Numbered from the stretch's first letter, positions 52,302-63,294 are shown. The stretch is DNA of 64,000 nucleotides from Thermomicrobium sp. 4228-Ro (GCF_026241205.1 NZ_JAPFQM010000001.1:806001-870000), one strand, 5' to 3'. Translations and numbers: made by a program. The notes: a model not told the origin generated them from the sequence alone.

Positions 52302-52979
52302 CTACTCGACGTGCCCTCGCCGCGAGACGGCAGGATGGTCCGCCACGACGAAGCGCCAAAGAAGGTGCTGGCCACGCGAAATCCCGATCCGCGGGGTGCT
52401 CACGACCCGTTCGGGAGTCCCGCCTGGCTGGAGCCAGACCGGCGGCCGGTCCAACGGGATACCGTTGTGCTCGAGACCGATCCCGAACGCGATGGCCAGC
52501 GCCCCCGGTCCGCTCGCCAGGCGCTCGTCCGGAAGCAGGCGCTGGCCCGGTCGCATCGCCTGCCGGCGCGCCCGCATCACCTCGAGACCGACGAGTGGTG
52601 CCGCTCCACGGAGCAGGACCGCTCCGGCTCTCCCTTCCGGCTCGGTAACGACATTGCAGCACGGATACACACCGTAGGCCCGGTACACGTAGGCATGACC
52701 CGGCGGCCCCCACATCGCCTGCACCGGACCGTTCCGGTAGCGTGCCGCATGCGAGGCCGGATCGTCCGGCCCACCGTATGCCTCGACCTCGACGAGCACA
52801 CCCGCGACCAGCTCGCCATCGACGACACTGACCAGGATCATCCCGAGCAACGCCTGGGCCACGTCCAGCGTCGGCCGGTCGAACCAGGTCAGCGGGACAG
52901 CGAGAGAAGGATCGAACCGGCCACTGTTCGCTGCACGTTCAGGACTGCTTTGTCGCTCCGGAACCGGTACAGCACCCAT
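52302..52979 (-). CDS. DNA-3-methyladenine glycosylase (AAG/Mpg family)
   Basis: This 225-residue repair enzyme excises alkylated purines. LTWFDRPTLDVAQALLGMIL, VEVEAYGGPDDPASHAARYR with the catalytic glutamate, PGHAYVYRAYGVYPCCNVVT, and the C-terminal TPRIGISRG fit the family. The start used is the ATG of MGAVPVPE; a start 15 codons upstream is possible. No AlkA, Ogt or other repair genes are nearby. Confidence 0.9.
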   Translation of the reverse strand: MGAVPVPERQSSPERAANSGRFDPSLAVPLTWFDRPTLDVAQALLGMILVSVVDGELVAGVLVEVEAYGGPDDPASHAARYRNGPVQAMWGPPGHAYVYRAYGVYPCCNVVTEPEGRAGAVLLRGAAPLVGLEVMRARRQAMRPGQRLLPDERLASGPGALAIAFGIGLEHNGIPLDRPPVWLQPGGTPERVVSTPRIGISRGQHLLWRFVVADHPAVSRRGHVE

Positions 52980-53124
52980 GGCGAGTGACGTCACCTGCAC
53001 CCGCGCACACCGCATCTCGAGCATTTCGCTGCCCGACCCCGATCGGACGCCCCGGCACGCAGACGGAGCAGACCATGCGCCACGCGCGGCAGCAGTCCGG
53101 CTCGCGGTCGGTCGCACGAGTCGT

Positions 53125-55803
<2,679 letters not shown>

Positions 55804-56376
55804 CGCATCCCACCTCCACGTCCAGGATCGCGGGGTCGAGAACCGAGCATCCACGTTGTCGTCACGGTGCACGAGCGGCCGGGGTCGATCGGCTGAACAC
55901 CACGACCCGTCCAGCGGGACGGCCTCCCGGGCAAGCGTACCGGTCACTGCCGCGTACCGTCAACGCAGGGCCTTACCGCGCGGCCAGCTCCGTACCCCAC
56001 GGCGATGACGGATCGCCGACGACACCCTTGCCACGCTCTGGCTACCGCCGCCGAGCAGCCTGACCAGCCAACGACACGAGAGCATCCCCGAACCCATGGG
56101 GACATCCTCGACCGAAGCGCGAGCGTCTTCAGACGGTTCCACGGCTGAGACTGCCACAGCCAGGAGAGCTCGCTCGTCTCTACCGCGCTCGCTCCCCGAT
56201 CTGGTCGCGCGGGTCCTCCGACGCAGTCGTCTACACAGCCAGGCTCGTCCTCCTACGGCCTGCGCTTGCGACTCCCGGGGACCGGACAGCCCAGTTCCGG
56301 GCGATAGCAGTCGCTTCTCCAGGTCCGGCTCGCCCCACGCGCTAGCAGCCGACGCCGCGAGACGCGACGCTGGCTC
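55804..56376. other. 573-bp intergenic leader upstream of valS
   Basis: No gene is supported. One short hairpin is visible at 56000-56018 (CGGCGAT-GACGG-ATCGCCG). A T-box leader was looked for, but neither its AAGGGTGGTACCGCGG-like antiterminator core nor a Val specifier loop could be placed. The region may hold an untranslated leader or decayed sequence. Confidence 0.35.
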
Positions 56377-56724
56377 TCATCCCTCCGATGATCGTACCCC
56401 GTTCTCCGGCTGCTCCGGGCGGCTCGCCTTCCGCTCGAGCCACCACGTCACGTGGATCGAAAAGATGAGAATGGCGATGGCGATGAGGCCGCGCAGCCAG
56501 ACCGGGCTTCCCGCGAGGTCGGTGTCCCAGACCGGCCCCCGCCGGATCCCCTGCCAGAGGGCTACTCCGATGAGCCAGGTGACCAGGAGTTCGTAAGCCC
56601 AGTCGAGTACTCGGTACGAACGGAAGCGCCGGATGACCCAACGAACGTGGGCCACGATCAGGAGCGCGAGGCTACCGAAGTAGGCGACAGCTGAGAAGAG
56701 CGGATACCAGCTTTCCGAGAGCAT
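56377..56724 (-). CDS. Small membrane protein
   Basis: This 115-residue protein has four predicted helices (YPLFSAVAYFGSLALLIVAHV, YELLVTWLIGVALWQGI, LRGLIAIAILIFSIHVTWWL and a short one) separated by basic loops, and a polar C-terminal tail. The ATG follows GGAGGA. The family is unknown. It ends the minus-strand region beginning with the LuxR-type regulator, but a 245-bp gap separates it from the next small membrane protein. Confidence 0.65.
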   Translation of the reverse strand: MLSESWYPLFSAVAYFGSLALLIVAHVRWVIRRFRSYRVLDWAYELLVTWLIGVALWQGIRRGPVWDTDLAGSPVWLRGLIAIAILIFSIHVTWWLERKASRPEQPENGVRSSEG

Positions 56725-56969
56725 GGGAGAATCCTCCTCCATCCAGGCTGAGCGCCTCGCTCACGGTCCCCACGGCGGCTCTTGCCAGCAACAGTCGCAT
56801 CACCAGACGCACGACCGCCACAAGCAACTCGCATCGAGCCGGTATCGGAAGACTGCCACCTGACCCGGGGTGTCCCGTGCGGTCATGACGCCCCTGCCAA
56901 CTCCAGTGGGTACAGACGAGCGTTTCAGAGGGCTAACCCACCAGCGCGGTGTAGTCATGCACGGATAGC
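56725..56969. other. Intergenic gap between two small membrane genes
   Basis: No gene, clear promoter or terminator is seen in these 245 bases. A promoter for the 56377-56724 gene is expected within it. Confidence 0.4.
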
Positions 56970-57314
56970 CTAGGCCGAACGTGCTGTTTCGCTCCCGTGC
57001 AGAGGCGTCCTTCCACTGGCTCGTCCTCTCTGCCGTACCCGGCGTAGCAGGGCCCACACATGCATCAGCACGAGCACTCCGGCCACACTCGCTGCTGCCG
57101 GGCTGGCCCAGTACCGGTACCACCCACGATCCCACCAGAGCACGAGCCACAGTGGCGTGACGAGCACGATCGCTCCAGCGAGGACCTTCCGACGCCTGGT
57201 CAGCGGCTGTCTCGTTGCGAGGGAGGTGCCCGTGACCAGTTCCGTAAACGCTTCGCACACAACGAGCACGGCGATGGTGTACCAGCACCAGGTCGCGAGC
57301 AGGCTCCACGGCAT
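56970..57314 (-). CDS. Small membrane protein downstream of the cysteine-rich ORF
   Basis: This 114-residue protein has four predicted helices, including LLATWCWYTIAVLVVCEAFT, KVLAGAIVLVTPLWLVLWW and AAASVAGVLVLMHVWALL, with a basic C-terminal tail RRVRQRGRASGR. The ATG follows GAGGAGGTG. It starts 23 bases after the stop of the 69-residue cysteine-rich ORF, so the two are likely in one operon. It might be a partner or immunity-type protein for that ORF, but this is only positional inference. Confidence 0.7.
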   Translation of the reverse strand: MPWSLLATWCWYTIAVLVVCEAFTELVTGTSLATRQPLTRRRKVLAGAIVLVTPLWLVLWWDRGWYRYWASPAAASVAGVLVLMHVWALLRRVRQRGRASGRTPLHGSETARSA

Positions 57315-57337
57315 AGATCCACCTCCTCAGGGCTTCC

Positions 57338-57547
57338 TCAGCCCGGCGGGACGAGGCAGCAGCACGTGCAACCCCACCCGCCCGGGCAGGATGCCCACAG
57401 GCAGACTGCACCGTAGGAGATGAGCACGCAGGCAAGACAGCGCCAGGAAGGGGGAATACAGACGGAGAGGCACGCTTGGCAGCAACTGACGAACGCTCGC
57501 CGATCGAACCGGCAACAGCAGCTGCATGGCACCTCATAGGACGGCAC
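57338..57547 (-). CDS. Very cysteine-rich small protein (16 Cys in 69 aa), candidate secreted peptide
   Basis: The frame opens with GTG (CAGGAG lies immediately before it) and gives 69 residues with cysteines at 8, 10-12, 22, 23, 26, 30, 37, 40, 49, 54, 60 and 62-64. The pattern C-CCC, then SCCQACLSVC, then CLACVLISYGAVC and CTCCC is typical of compact disulfide-rich peptides. It is loosely reminiscent of the cysteine-rich C-terminal region of halocin-C8-type bacteriocin precursors. No signal peptide is seen, which fits a C-terminal fragment of a longer precursor; the upstream frames (57548-57999) may supply the rest. Small, unconfirmed; could also be a structural or metal-binding peptide. 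Confidence 0.5.
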   Translation of the reverse strand: MPSYEVPCSCCCRFDRRAFVSCCQACLSVCIPPSWRCLACVLISYGAVCLWASCPGGWGCTCCCLVPPG

Positions 57548-57999
57548 TCCTGCAAAACCTGTTCAGAGTGGTTCACCCGTACTAGCTGACCGTTCTCGCT
57601 GAACCGGATGAGACGCACGGGTTCCCCACGTCGATCAGGAAGGCCGCCGAGCGTCCACGATCGTCGCGCAGTGCCGGGATACCGACCTGCTCGGTCACTG
57701 TTGCGACGATCAGCCACAGCGTCCGCCCGTCGGCCAGCCGGTGCTCGGCTGCCTGCGCCTCGGCAAGCTCTGCCGCACCGAGCACCGCCGGAAGGTCCGG
57801 CCCCGGCCAGCAGCTCCTCGCGGAGCTTCTGCGTCGCGCCAGCAGCGACCACGGTCGTCTCGACCGGCTCGACGGCCCACCGGGGCCGCGCCTTCCCTGC
57901 TCCCTGCTCCTCTGCTGCCACTGGTCGCGTCATCCCTCGCCAACGAGCCGGGCCAGCACCGTGCTCGCTCCCGACCGTCGTCGCGGTGCGCGCCGCCAC
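57548..57999 (-). pseudogene. Frameshifted upstream partner of the cysteine-rich ORF
   Basis: From the GTG at 57999 (GGAGAAGGAC upstream) one frame codes plausible sequence through TQKLREELLAGAG. The reading then continues sensibly only in a second frame (DLPAVLGAAELAEAQAAEHR and GRTLWLIVATVTEQVG), then back in the first frame (EPVRLIRFSENGQLVRVN) after a GGGG-type run that looks one base short. A third shift would join it to the cysteine-rich ORF. The parts together read like one precursor protein of ~190 residues before the Cys-rich tail. Whether this is decay or sequencing error cannot be told here. Confidence 0.4.
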
Positions 58000-58068
58000 G
58001 TCCGGTCCTTCTCCGGTAGTCCGTCATCCCAAGTGTCGGCCCGCACGGGTGACCGAAACCAGTCCCTT

Positions 58069-58092
58069 TCGGTGGACAGTGCTGTCCACCGA
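58069..58092. promoter_or_regulatory. Perfect 11-bp-arm palindrome upstream of the cysteine-rich locus
   Basis: TCGGTGGACAG and CTGTCCACCGA form an exact inverted repeat with a 2-base centre, lying between the stop of the LuxR-type regulator (58120) and the start of the frameshifted precursor frame (57999). It is a good candidate operator or a strong hairpin. No T-run follows on the minus strand, so an operator is favoured over a terminator. Confidence 0.55.
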
Positions 58093-58099
58093 GGGTGCA

Positions 58100-58128
58100 C
58101 CCCGCTGTCCTCCACCCCCTCAGCGGGG
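58100..58128 (-). terminator. GC-rich hairpin at the LuxR-regulator stop codon
   Basis: CCCCGCTG pairs with CAGCGGGG around a 13-base spacer, and the second arm overlaps the regulator's stop. It may slow or end transcription of the regulator. No U-tract. Confidence 0.35.
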
Positions 58129-58755
58129 CAGCAGCCCCTGCCGGCGCGCCGCCTCCACCACCGCCAGTCGTCCCCCCGTTACACCCAGCTTGGCCGCCAG
58201 CCGCCGCACCCGCCCCTTCACCGTCGCCGGAGCGATGCCCAGCCGTGCCCCGATCGCCCCATAGGTGAGGTGCCAGTCGGCCAGGAGCGGCAGGAGCTGC
58301 TGCTCCACCGGGCTCAGCCGCGGACGTCCCACCTGCTCCCGCCACAGCGCGGCCAGCTGGGCAGCCGCTGTCGGCCCGGCCACGAGCAGCGGGCTGTGGC
58401 TGAACACGGCGAGCAGGACGGGCACCGCCGCCCGGTCGAGATCGGCCCAGGTGAGGAGACCACGGAGCGGCAACCCGGCCGTGAGGAGCCTGTGGAGCAG
58501 GTGGGACTGGAGCGTGCGGGCGAGGAGCAGGCTCGGCTGCTGGGCGAGGAGCGCGAGGAGTGCTGGGTCCGGTGGCTCGGCGAGGTGATCGCTCCCGAGG
58601 ACGAGGAGGTCGGGCTGGAAGCGGACGAGGAGCGCCAGCGCGGTGGCACGGTCGTGGGTGAGCTGGACGGCGGTCACGCCTGGGCAGGCGCGGAGCTGGC
58701 GTGCCAGGTCCTGCCAGCCGAGCGCCTCGTCCGCCAGGAGCAGGATGCGGGTCAT
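58120..58755 (-). CDS. LuxR-type response-regulator-like transcription factor
   Basis: This 211-residue protein has a degenerate receiver-like N-terminal domain (MTRILLLADEALGWQDLARQ, LLVRFQPDLLVLGSDHL), without an evident phosphoacceptor aspartate set. The C-terminal LuxR-type helix-turn-helix reads LSPVEQQLLPLLADWHLTYG, IGARLGIAPATVKGRVRRLA and AKLGVTGGRLAVVEAA. A cognate kinase is not present. The gene lies just upstream of the palindrome and the cysteine-rich locus, which may be its target. Confidence 0.85.
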   Translation of the reverse strand: MTRILLLADEALGWQDLARQLRACPGVTAVQLTHDRATALALLVRFQPDLLVLGSDHLAEPPDPALLALLAQQPSLLLARTLQSHLLHRLLTAGLPLRGLLTWADLDRAAVPVLLAVFSHSPLLVAGPTAAAQLAALWREQVGRPRLSPVEQQLLPLLADWHLTYGAIGARLGIAPATVKGRVRRLAAKLGVTGGRLAVVEAARRQGLLPR

Positions 58756-59232
58756 CGCGGACGCCCCTTCCGGGCAGTCGGTCGGTTGCCGGAACCATAC
58801 CATGCTCGCTGCCGTTCCGGCAAGCGAAACCGGAGCCATACGGTACCGCCGGCGCTACCGAGGTAGCGTGATGGGAACCCCAATGACCAGCGCGAGCGGG
58901 GTAGCACGCCGTCCGGAGGGTGCCCAGTCAGGCTATCTCGCCGGACGGCACTGCCCCTGACCTCGCCTGCTGCGAACCCTGGGAAGTCGATCAGCTGTAG
59001 CCCGATTCACGCGCAGGCAAGCTGATGCCGTCTCGCTCGGCAAGTCGGGGTCAGTCGGGACTCAGATCGGCGTGCAGGCTTCCTGACCGAGGAGTCGCAC
59101 TACCCTGGCATGCACCCGGAAACGTGCAGCGCACGCCTCGCCAGCCGAACGTGACAGCGATGAGCGAGCCGAAAACGCCTTCTCAGCCCGTACTGGCTCG
59201 AGCGAGATGGTGCCCAGTGGGCGCTCGCCTGT
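58756..59232. other. 477-bp gap between regulator and lys gene cluster
   Basis: No gene or clear regulatory structure is visible here. The reading frames are shadows without ribosome sites. A promoter for the LuxR-type regulator is expected near 58760-58860. Confidence 0.4.
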
Positions 59233-59529
59233 TCACTCCTCCGGCTCGACGCGCACGCTCGGGAACCGCTGGGCCAGGCGCTCCTGCAGCTCGCTGAGGT
59301 ACTGCGCCTCCGTCGCGAGCACGTGCTCGGTCATCTCGCGCAGCCGTCGCGTCAGGCGAGCCGAGAGGGCGAGCGCGCTGCTCGCGAGCTGCAGCGCCTC
59401 CTCCGGCGCGAGATCGCCTCGTCCAGCCTGCTCGAGGAGCTGCGCCATCCGCTCCTCGTACGTCGTCACCATCACACCGAAGCTGCGCAAAAGCACGCGC
59501 GTGGAATCGCCGGGGCGCTGCTCGGACAT
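59233..59529 (-). CDS. Small helical hypothetical protein after lysJ
   Basis: This 98-residue protein starts MSEQRPGDSTRVLLRSFGV and is largely helical (ALQLASSALALSARLTRRLR, EMTEHVLATEAQYLSELQER). It follows the aminotransferase gene by 19 bp on the same strand, so it is likely the last gene of the lysine/arginine cluster. A longer start 13 residues upstream would overlap the aminotransferase gene. Family and role unknown. Confidence 0.6.
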   Translation of the reverse strand: MSEQRPGDSTRVLLRSFGVMVTTYEERMAQLLEQAGRGDLAPEEALQLASSALALSARLTRRLREMTEHVLATEAQYLSELQERLAQRFPSVRVEPEE

Positions 59530-59548
59530 CTGGGCCTCCGATCGTCGT

Positions 59549-60736
59549 TCAGCCAGCTCGTACCGCATCCAGCGCTTCGCCGATTCGGAGTACCGCGTCG
59601 TCGATATCCTCGCGCGTCAGGACGAGCGGCGGCAAGATGCGCACGACCGTCGTTCCGGCCGGGAGCGCCAGGACACCGCGTTCTTGCAGGGCCTTCAGCA
59701 CCGGCGTCGCTCGGGTCTTGAGGTCGAGGCCGAGCATGAGTCCGATGCCGCGCACTTCCCGGATCAGCGGGTGCCCGAGAGCCTCGAGTCGCTCGCGGAA
59801 ATAGGCACCGAGTTCCCCGGCCATCGGGATCAGCCCGTCGTCTTCCAGTGTCTCCAGCGTCGCCAGACCGGCCGCGCAGGCGAGCGGGTTGCCCCCGAAG
59901 GTGCTGCCATGAACGCCGGTCGGCAAAGCGAGCGCGACGTCTTCCGTCATCAAGGTCGCGCCGATCGGGACACCGTTGGCCAATCCTTTGGCGACGCAGA
60001 GCAGGTCGGGAGAGACGCCCGCATGCTGGCAGGCGAACCAGGCCCCGGTTCGGAAGGCAGTCTGTACCTCGTCGAACACCAAGAGCGCTCCGCGCTCACG
60101 CGTGATCCGTCGTGCTGCCGCGAGGTATTCCGGCGGTGCCGGGTAGATACCGGCCTCGCCTTGCACCGGCTCGAGGATCACCGCAGCCGTCTCCGTATCG
60201 ACCGCCGACTCGAGCGCCGCGACGTCTCCGTACGTGACGTGCACGACCTCCGGCAAGACCGCGAGGAACGGCTGCCGGTACTTCGGCTCGCCTGTCGCCG
60301 CCAGCGCCCCCAGCGTGCGTCCGTGGTACCCGCGCTTCGCCGCCACGACCTTGCGCCGGCCAGTGACCGCCCAGGCGAACTTCAGTGCAGCCTCGACCGC
60401 TTCCGCACCCGAATTGCTCAGGAACGCCCGCGCGAGTCCGTGCGGTGCGACCGCGAGCAGCTTCTCGAGAAACGCTGCCCGGACATCCGAGGCGAACGAC
60501 TGGTGGCAACTCAGGAGCCGGCTCGCTTGCCCGACGATCGCTGCCGTGACGCGTGGGTGCGCGTGACCCAGGATATTCACGCCGTAGTTGCTCATCAGGT
60601 CGAGGTACCGCTGGCCGTCACTGTCGTAGAGCCAGACACCCTCCCCGCGCACCAGTGCGATGCCACGCTTGGCGTAGAGCGGCGGCTGCAGCGACTCGTC
60701 CAGCTGGAGGATGGCGGTCGTCGATCGCGCCGTCAT
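59549..60736 (-). CDS. lysJ: LysJ/ArgD-type aminotransferase (PLP-dependent)
   Basis: This 395-residue class III aminotransferase transfers amino groups in the LysW-linked lysine (LysJ) or arginine/ornithine pathway. FLSNSGAEAVEAALKFAWAV, KRGYHGRTLGALAATG, LLVFDEVQTAFRTG and the PLP lysine in VAKGLANGVPIGATL are intact. It overlaps the lysZ stop by 4 bp. LysJ and ArgD functions can be combined in this pathway. Confidence 0.9.
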   Translation of the reverse strand: MTARSTTAILQLDESLQPPLYAKRGIALVRGEGVWLYDSDGQRYLDLMSNYGVNILGHAHPRVTAAIVGQASRLLSCHQSFASDVRAAFLEKLLAVAPHGLARAFLSNSGAEAVEAALKFAWAVTGRRKVVAAKRGYHGRTLGALAATGEPKYRQPFLAVLPEVVHVTYGDVAALESAVDTETAAVILEPVQGEAGIYPAPPEYLAAARRITRERGALLVFDEVQTAFRTGAWFACQHAGVSPDLLCVAKGLANGVPIGATLMTEDVALALPTGVHGSTFGGNPLACAAGLATLETLEDDGLIPMAGELGAYFRERLEALGHPLIREVRGIGLMLGLDLKTRATPVLKALQERGVLALPAGTTVVRILPPLVLTREDIDDAVLRIGEALDAVRAG

Positions 60737-61578
60737 GGCCGCACCTCGACAGGACTACCAGCGGTCAGGACGGTTCCCACCCCCGCCAGGGCACGCTGGA
60801 TCGGCTGCGGAACGCGCGCATCGGCGAAGACGACGCGCCCGATCCCGGCCTGCACGGCCTTGCAGCCAGCCTCGACCTTCTTCTTCATGCGACCTTGCGC
60901 CGCCGTCATCGCTGCCTCGACGCTCGCCGGATCGCTCACGTCGACAGTCGCGATGAGCGACTCCGGATCGCGCACGTCGCGCAGGAGTCCAGGCGTATTG
61001 GAGAGGATGACCAGCGCCTCGGCCCGCAACGCCACAGCCAGCTGCATCGCCAGCTTGTCGCCGTCCACGTTGATCGCTTCGCCCTGGTGGCTCACCGCTG
61101 GCGGCGTGAGCACCGGCAGATAGCCATTGTCGAGGAGCAGTTCCAGCAGTCGTGTCTCGACCTGCTCGATGCTGCCGGCATAGTCGCCGCGGAGGACCTT
61201 CGGCTTCCCGTTCTCGATCGCGCGCAGCGTGTCCTTGCGCGGCCCGCTCGCGATCCGGCCGTCCATCGCGGTGAGGCCGACCGCGTTGACACCACGCTGC
61301 TGCAACCCCTCGACCAGCCGCTTGTTCACGAGACCAGCGTAGACCATCAGCATCAGGTCCATCGTCTCCCGGTCAGTGAAGCGGCTCACCTGGCCGGTCG
61401 ACGAGGTCACGAGTCGCGGCTCGCGCCCGAGCCGGCGCGTCCATTCGTCGAGCATGGCGTTGGCACCGTGAATGAACACGATCCGGTGCTCCGGCCAGAG
61501 GGCCGCCAGATCGTCGAGCGTCAGCGCCGGATCGATGCCTGCACTCCCACCGAGCTTCACCACCAGCATCGCTGTCAC
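60733..61578 (-). CDS. lysZ: LysZ, [LysW]-aminoadipate/glutamate kinase
   Basis: This 281-residue amino-acid kinase phosphorylates the LysW-linked aminoadipate or glutamate side chain. VVKLGGSAGIDPALTLDDLA, VFIHGANAMLDEWTRRLGRE, SRFTDRETMDLMLMVYAGLV and GDYAGSIEQVE are more LysZ-like than ArgB-like. The length fits. It overlaps both neighbours by 4 bp (methyltransferase upstream, LysJ downstream), so the set is translationally coupled. Confidence 0.9.
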   Translation of the reverse strand: MTAMLVVKLGGSAGIDPALTLDDLAALWPEHRIVFIHGANAMLDEWTRRLGREPRLVTSSTGQVSRFTDRETMDLMLMVYAGLVNKRLVEGLQQRGVNAVGLTAMDGRIASGPRKDTLRAIENGKPKVLRGDYAGSIEQVETRLLELLLDNGYLPVLTPPAVSHQGEAINVDGDKLAMQLAVALRAEALVILSNTPGLLRDVRDPESLIATVDVSDPASVEAAMTAAQGRMKKKVEAGCKAVQAGIGRVVFADARVPQPIQRALAGVGTVLTAGSPVEVRP

Positions 61579-62225
61579 GCCGCTCCCTTCGTCGCACCGT
61601 CGTGTGGTTTCTCCCAGACCGTCGTGTGACCGAGAAGAAATCGCCGCTCCTCCAAGAGACGCAAACCGGCCGCTTCGCCCAGTTCGCGCACACGCGCGTA
61701 CCGCACGTAGTGCGGGTCACCGACGTGCTCGACGACCGCGAGCCGCCCGCCAGGCCGGAGCACAGCCGCGAGCTCGCGGAACGTCGCAGCGGGATCGTCG
61801 GTTTCGCCGAGCACGTGCACGAGCAGCGCGCGGTCGTAGGTCTCTGGCTCGAGTGCAGCCAGCGTCCCCCGCCCGAGCTCGGCCAGGAGCAGTCGGACGT
61901 TCGTCACCCCACGCTCGGCTACCCGCTGCCGAACATACTCGAGCATCCGCGGCTGGACATCGACCGCAGTGACCGAACCAGTCGGCCCGACGATTTCCGC
62001 GAGCGGGATGGTCAAGCGACCAGGGCCTGCTCCCGCATCGAGGAGGTGCATCCCTGGCTGCACCTCGAGGAGCTTCGCCAACTCTTCGGGCCGGGCGATC
62101 GCCCGCGCTCCGGGCAGCGTCAGGAACCAGGCGAACCGCGCCGAGAAGGGTCGCCGCCGGGCGAGGGCCCAACCGAGACCGATCCCGAGCGCGAAGATGC
62201 CGACAACCAACCACCGACGTCGCAC
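61575..62225 (-). CDS. SAM-dependent methyltransferase inside the lys/arg cluster
   Basis: This 216-residue class I methyltransferase has a short N-terminal hydrophobic segment (WLVVGIFALGIGLGWALA) and the SAM motif LDAGAGPGRLTIPLAEIVG, then VTAVDVQPRML and LRPGGRLAVVEHV. It is similar to UbiE/Methyltransf_11-type proteins. It lies between lysY and lysZ and overlaps lysZ by 4 bp, but no role of a methyltransferase in lysine or arginine synthesis is known. It may be an unrelated passenger in the operon. Confidence 0.85.
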   Translation of the reverse strand: MRRRWLVVGIFALGIGLGWALARRRPFSARFAWFLTLPGARAIARPEELAKLLEVQPGMHLLDAGAGPGRLTIPLAEIVGPTGSVTAVDVQPRMLEYVRQRVAERGVTNVRLLLAELGRGTLAALEPETYDRALLVHVLGETDDPAATFRELAAVLRPGGRLAVVEHVGDPHYVRYARVRELGEAAGLRLLEERRFLLGHTTVWEKPHDGATKGAA

Positions 62226-62235
62226 GCTTCTGTCC

Positions 62236-63294
62236 TCACAGCGGGTGGAGTCCGGGGAACTCCAGACCGAGCGTCTCCGGAAAGCCCAACCGGATATTCA
62301 TCGCCTGGACCGCCTGGCCGGCCGCACCCTTCATCAGGTTGTCGATCGCGGACATCACGACCACACGCTGGCGTCCACCCGGCAGTTCGTCCAGCTCCCA
62401 GCCGATGTCGCAGTAATTGGATCCGGCCAGGATCTTCGGCTCAGGATAACGGTGGAGACCGCTCGTCTCCTTGACCAGGCGGACGAACGGCTCCTGCCCG
62501 TAGGCAGAGCGGTATACCTGCCAGAGGTCACGGTCGGTGAGCAGCCGGTTCGGGAAGACGTGGGCGGTCGCCAGGATACCGCGGACTGCTTCGACGCTCG
62601 TGACCGAGAGGCCGAGCGACGGCGTCTTGCCGCACACCGTCAGTTCCTGGAGCACCTCGGCGGTGTGCCGGTGGCCGCCCGGCTTGAACGGCCGGATCAC
62701 GCCGCTCCGCTCCGGGTGATGGCTGGCGGGCCCAGCTTCACCGCCAGCGCCCGACGAGCCCACCTTGCACTCGACCGTGACCGGCATGTCGAGGTCGACC
62801 AGCCCGGCCCGGAAGAGCGGCGCCAGACCCAGGATCACGGCAGTCGAGTTGCAGCCTGGCGAAGCGATGTAGCGCGCTGTCTTGATCTCCTCGCGATGGA
62901 GTTCCGGGAGGCCGTACACCGCCTGGCTCAAAAGCTCCGGCCTGGGATGCGACCAGCGATACCAGACTTCATAGGCCTGCGGATCGCGCAACCGGAAATC
63001 GGCCGAGAGATCGATCACGACCGGCGCGCGTTCCAGCAAGCGATCGACGATCGGTGCCGTCTCTCCGTGCGGCAAGCAAGCGAAGAGCACATCGACCGGT
63101 TCCAGCGCCTCCGGCGGGACGAACTTGAGCGTCGTCCGCTTGCGCAAGTTCGGGTGCACCGTGTGCACGAACTTGCCGGCGCGCGACCGCGAGGTGACCT
63201 GCTTGACTTCCACTTCCGGGTGGCTCAAGAGCAACCGCAAGAGTTCCCCACCGGTATAGCCGGAGCCGCCCAGGATCGAAACCGTGACCGTCAT
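62236..63294 (-). CDS. lysY: LysY/ArgC-type semialdehyde dehydrogenase (acyl-phosphate reductase)
   Basis: This 352-residue enzyme reduces the LysW-linked acyl phosphate to the semialdehyde. The NADP-binding start VSILGGSGYTGGELLRLLL, the active-site cysteine in YIASPGCNSTAVILG, and KVGSSGAGGEAGPASHHPE are characteristic of ArgC/LysY. It is followed 10 bp later by the methyltransferase and is separated from lysX by 34 bp. Confidence 0.92.
   Translation of the reverse strand: MTVTVSILGGSGYTGGELLRLLLSHPEVEVKQVTSRSRAGKFVHTVHPNLRKRTTLKFVPPEALEPVDVLFACLPHGETAPIVDRLLERAPVVIDLSADFRLRDPQAYEVWYRWSHPRPELLSQAVYGLPELHREEIKTARYIASPGCNSTAVILGLAPLFRAGLVDLDMPVTVECKVGSSGAGGEAGPASHHPERSGVIRPFKPGGHRHTAEVLQELTVCGKTPSLGLSVTSVEAVRGILATAHVFPNRLLTDRDLWQVYRSAYGQEPFVRLVKETSGLHRYPEPKILAGSNYCDIGWELDELPGGRQRVVVMSAIDNLMKGAAGQAVQAMNIRLGFPETLGLEFPGLHPL

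Noticed and set aside
55804-56100. Possible T-box leader upstream of valS
   Set aside because: I could not place the AAGGGTGGTACCGCGG-type antiterminator core, a Val specifier loop, or a terminator with a T-run. The single hairpin at 56000-56018 is not enough.
57327-57527. 66-codon frame (MQLLLPVRS) overlapping the cysteine-rich ORF
   Set aside because: It is the same DNA in another frame with no conserved look. The cysteine frame has a more constrained, patterned composition.
59207-61123. 638-codon plus-strand frame opposite lysJ and lysZ
   Set aside because: Antisense of well-conserved genes, so a shadow of GC-rich codon bias.
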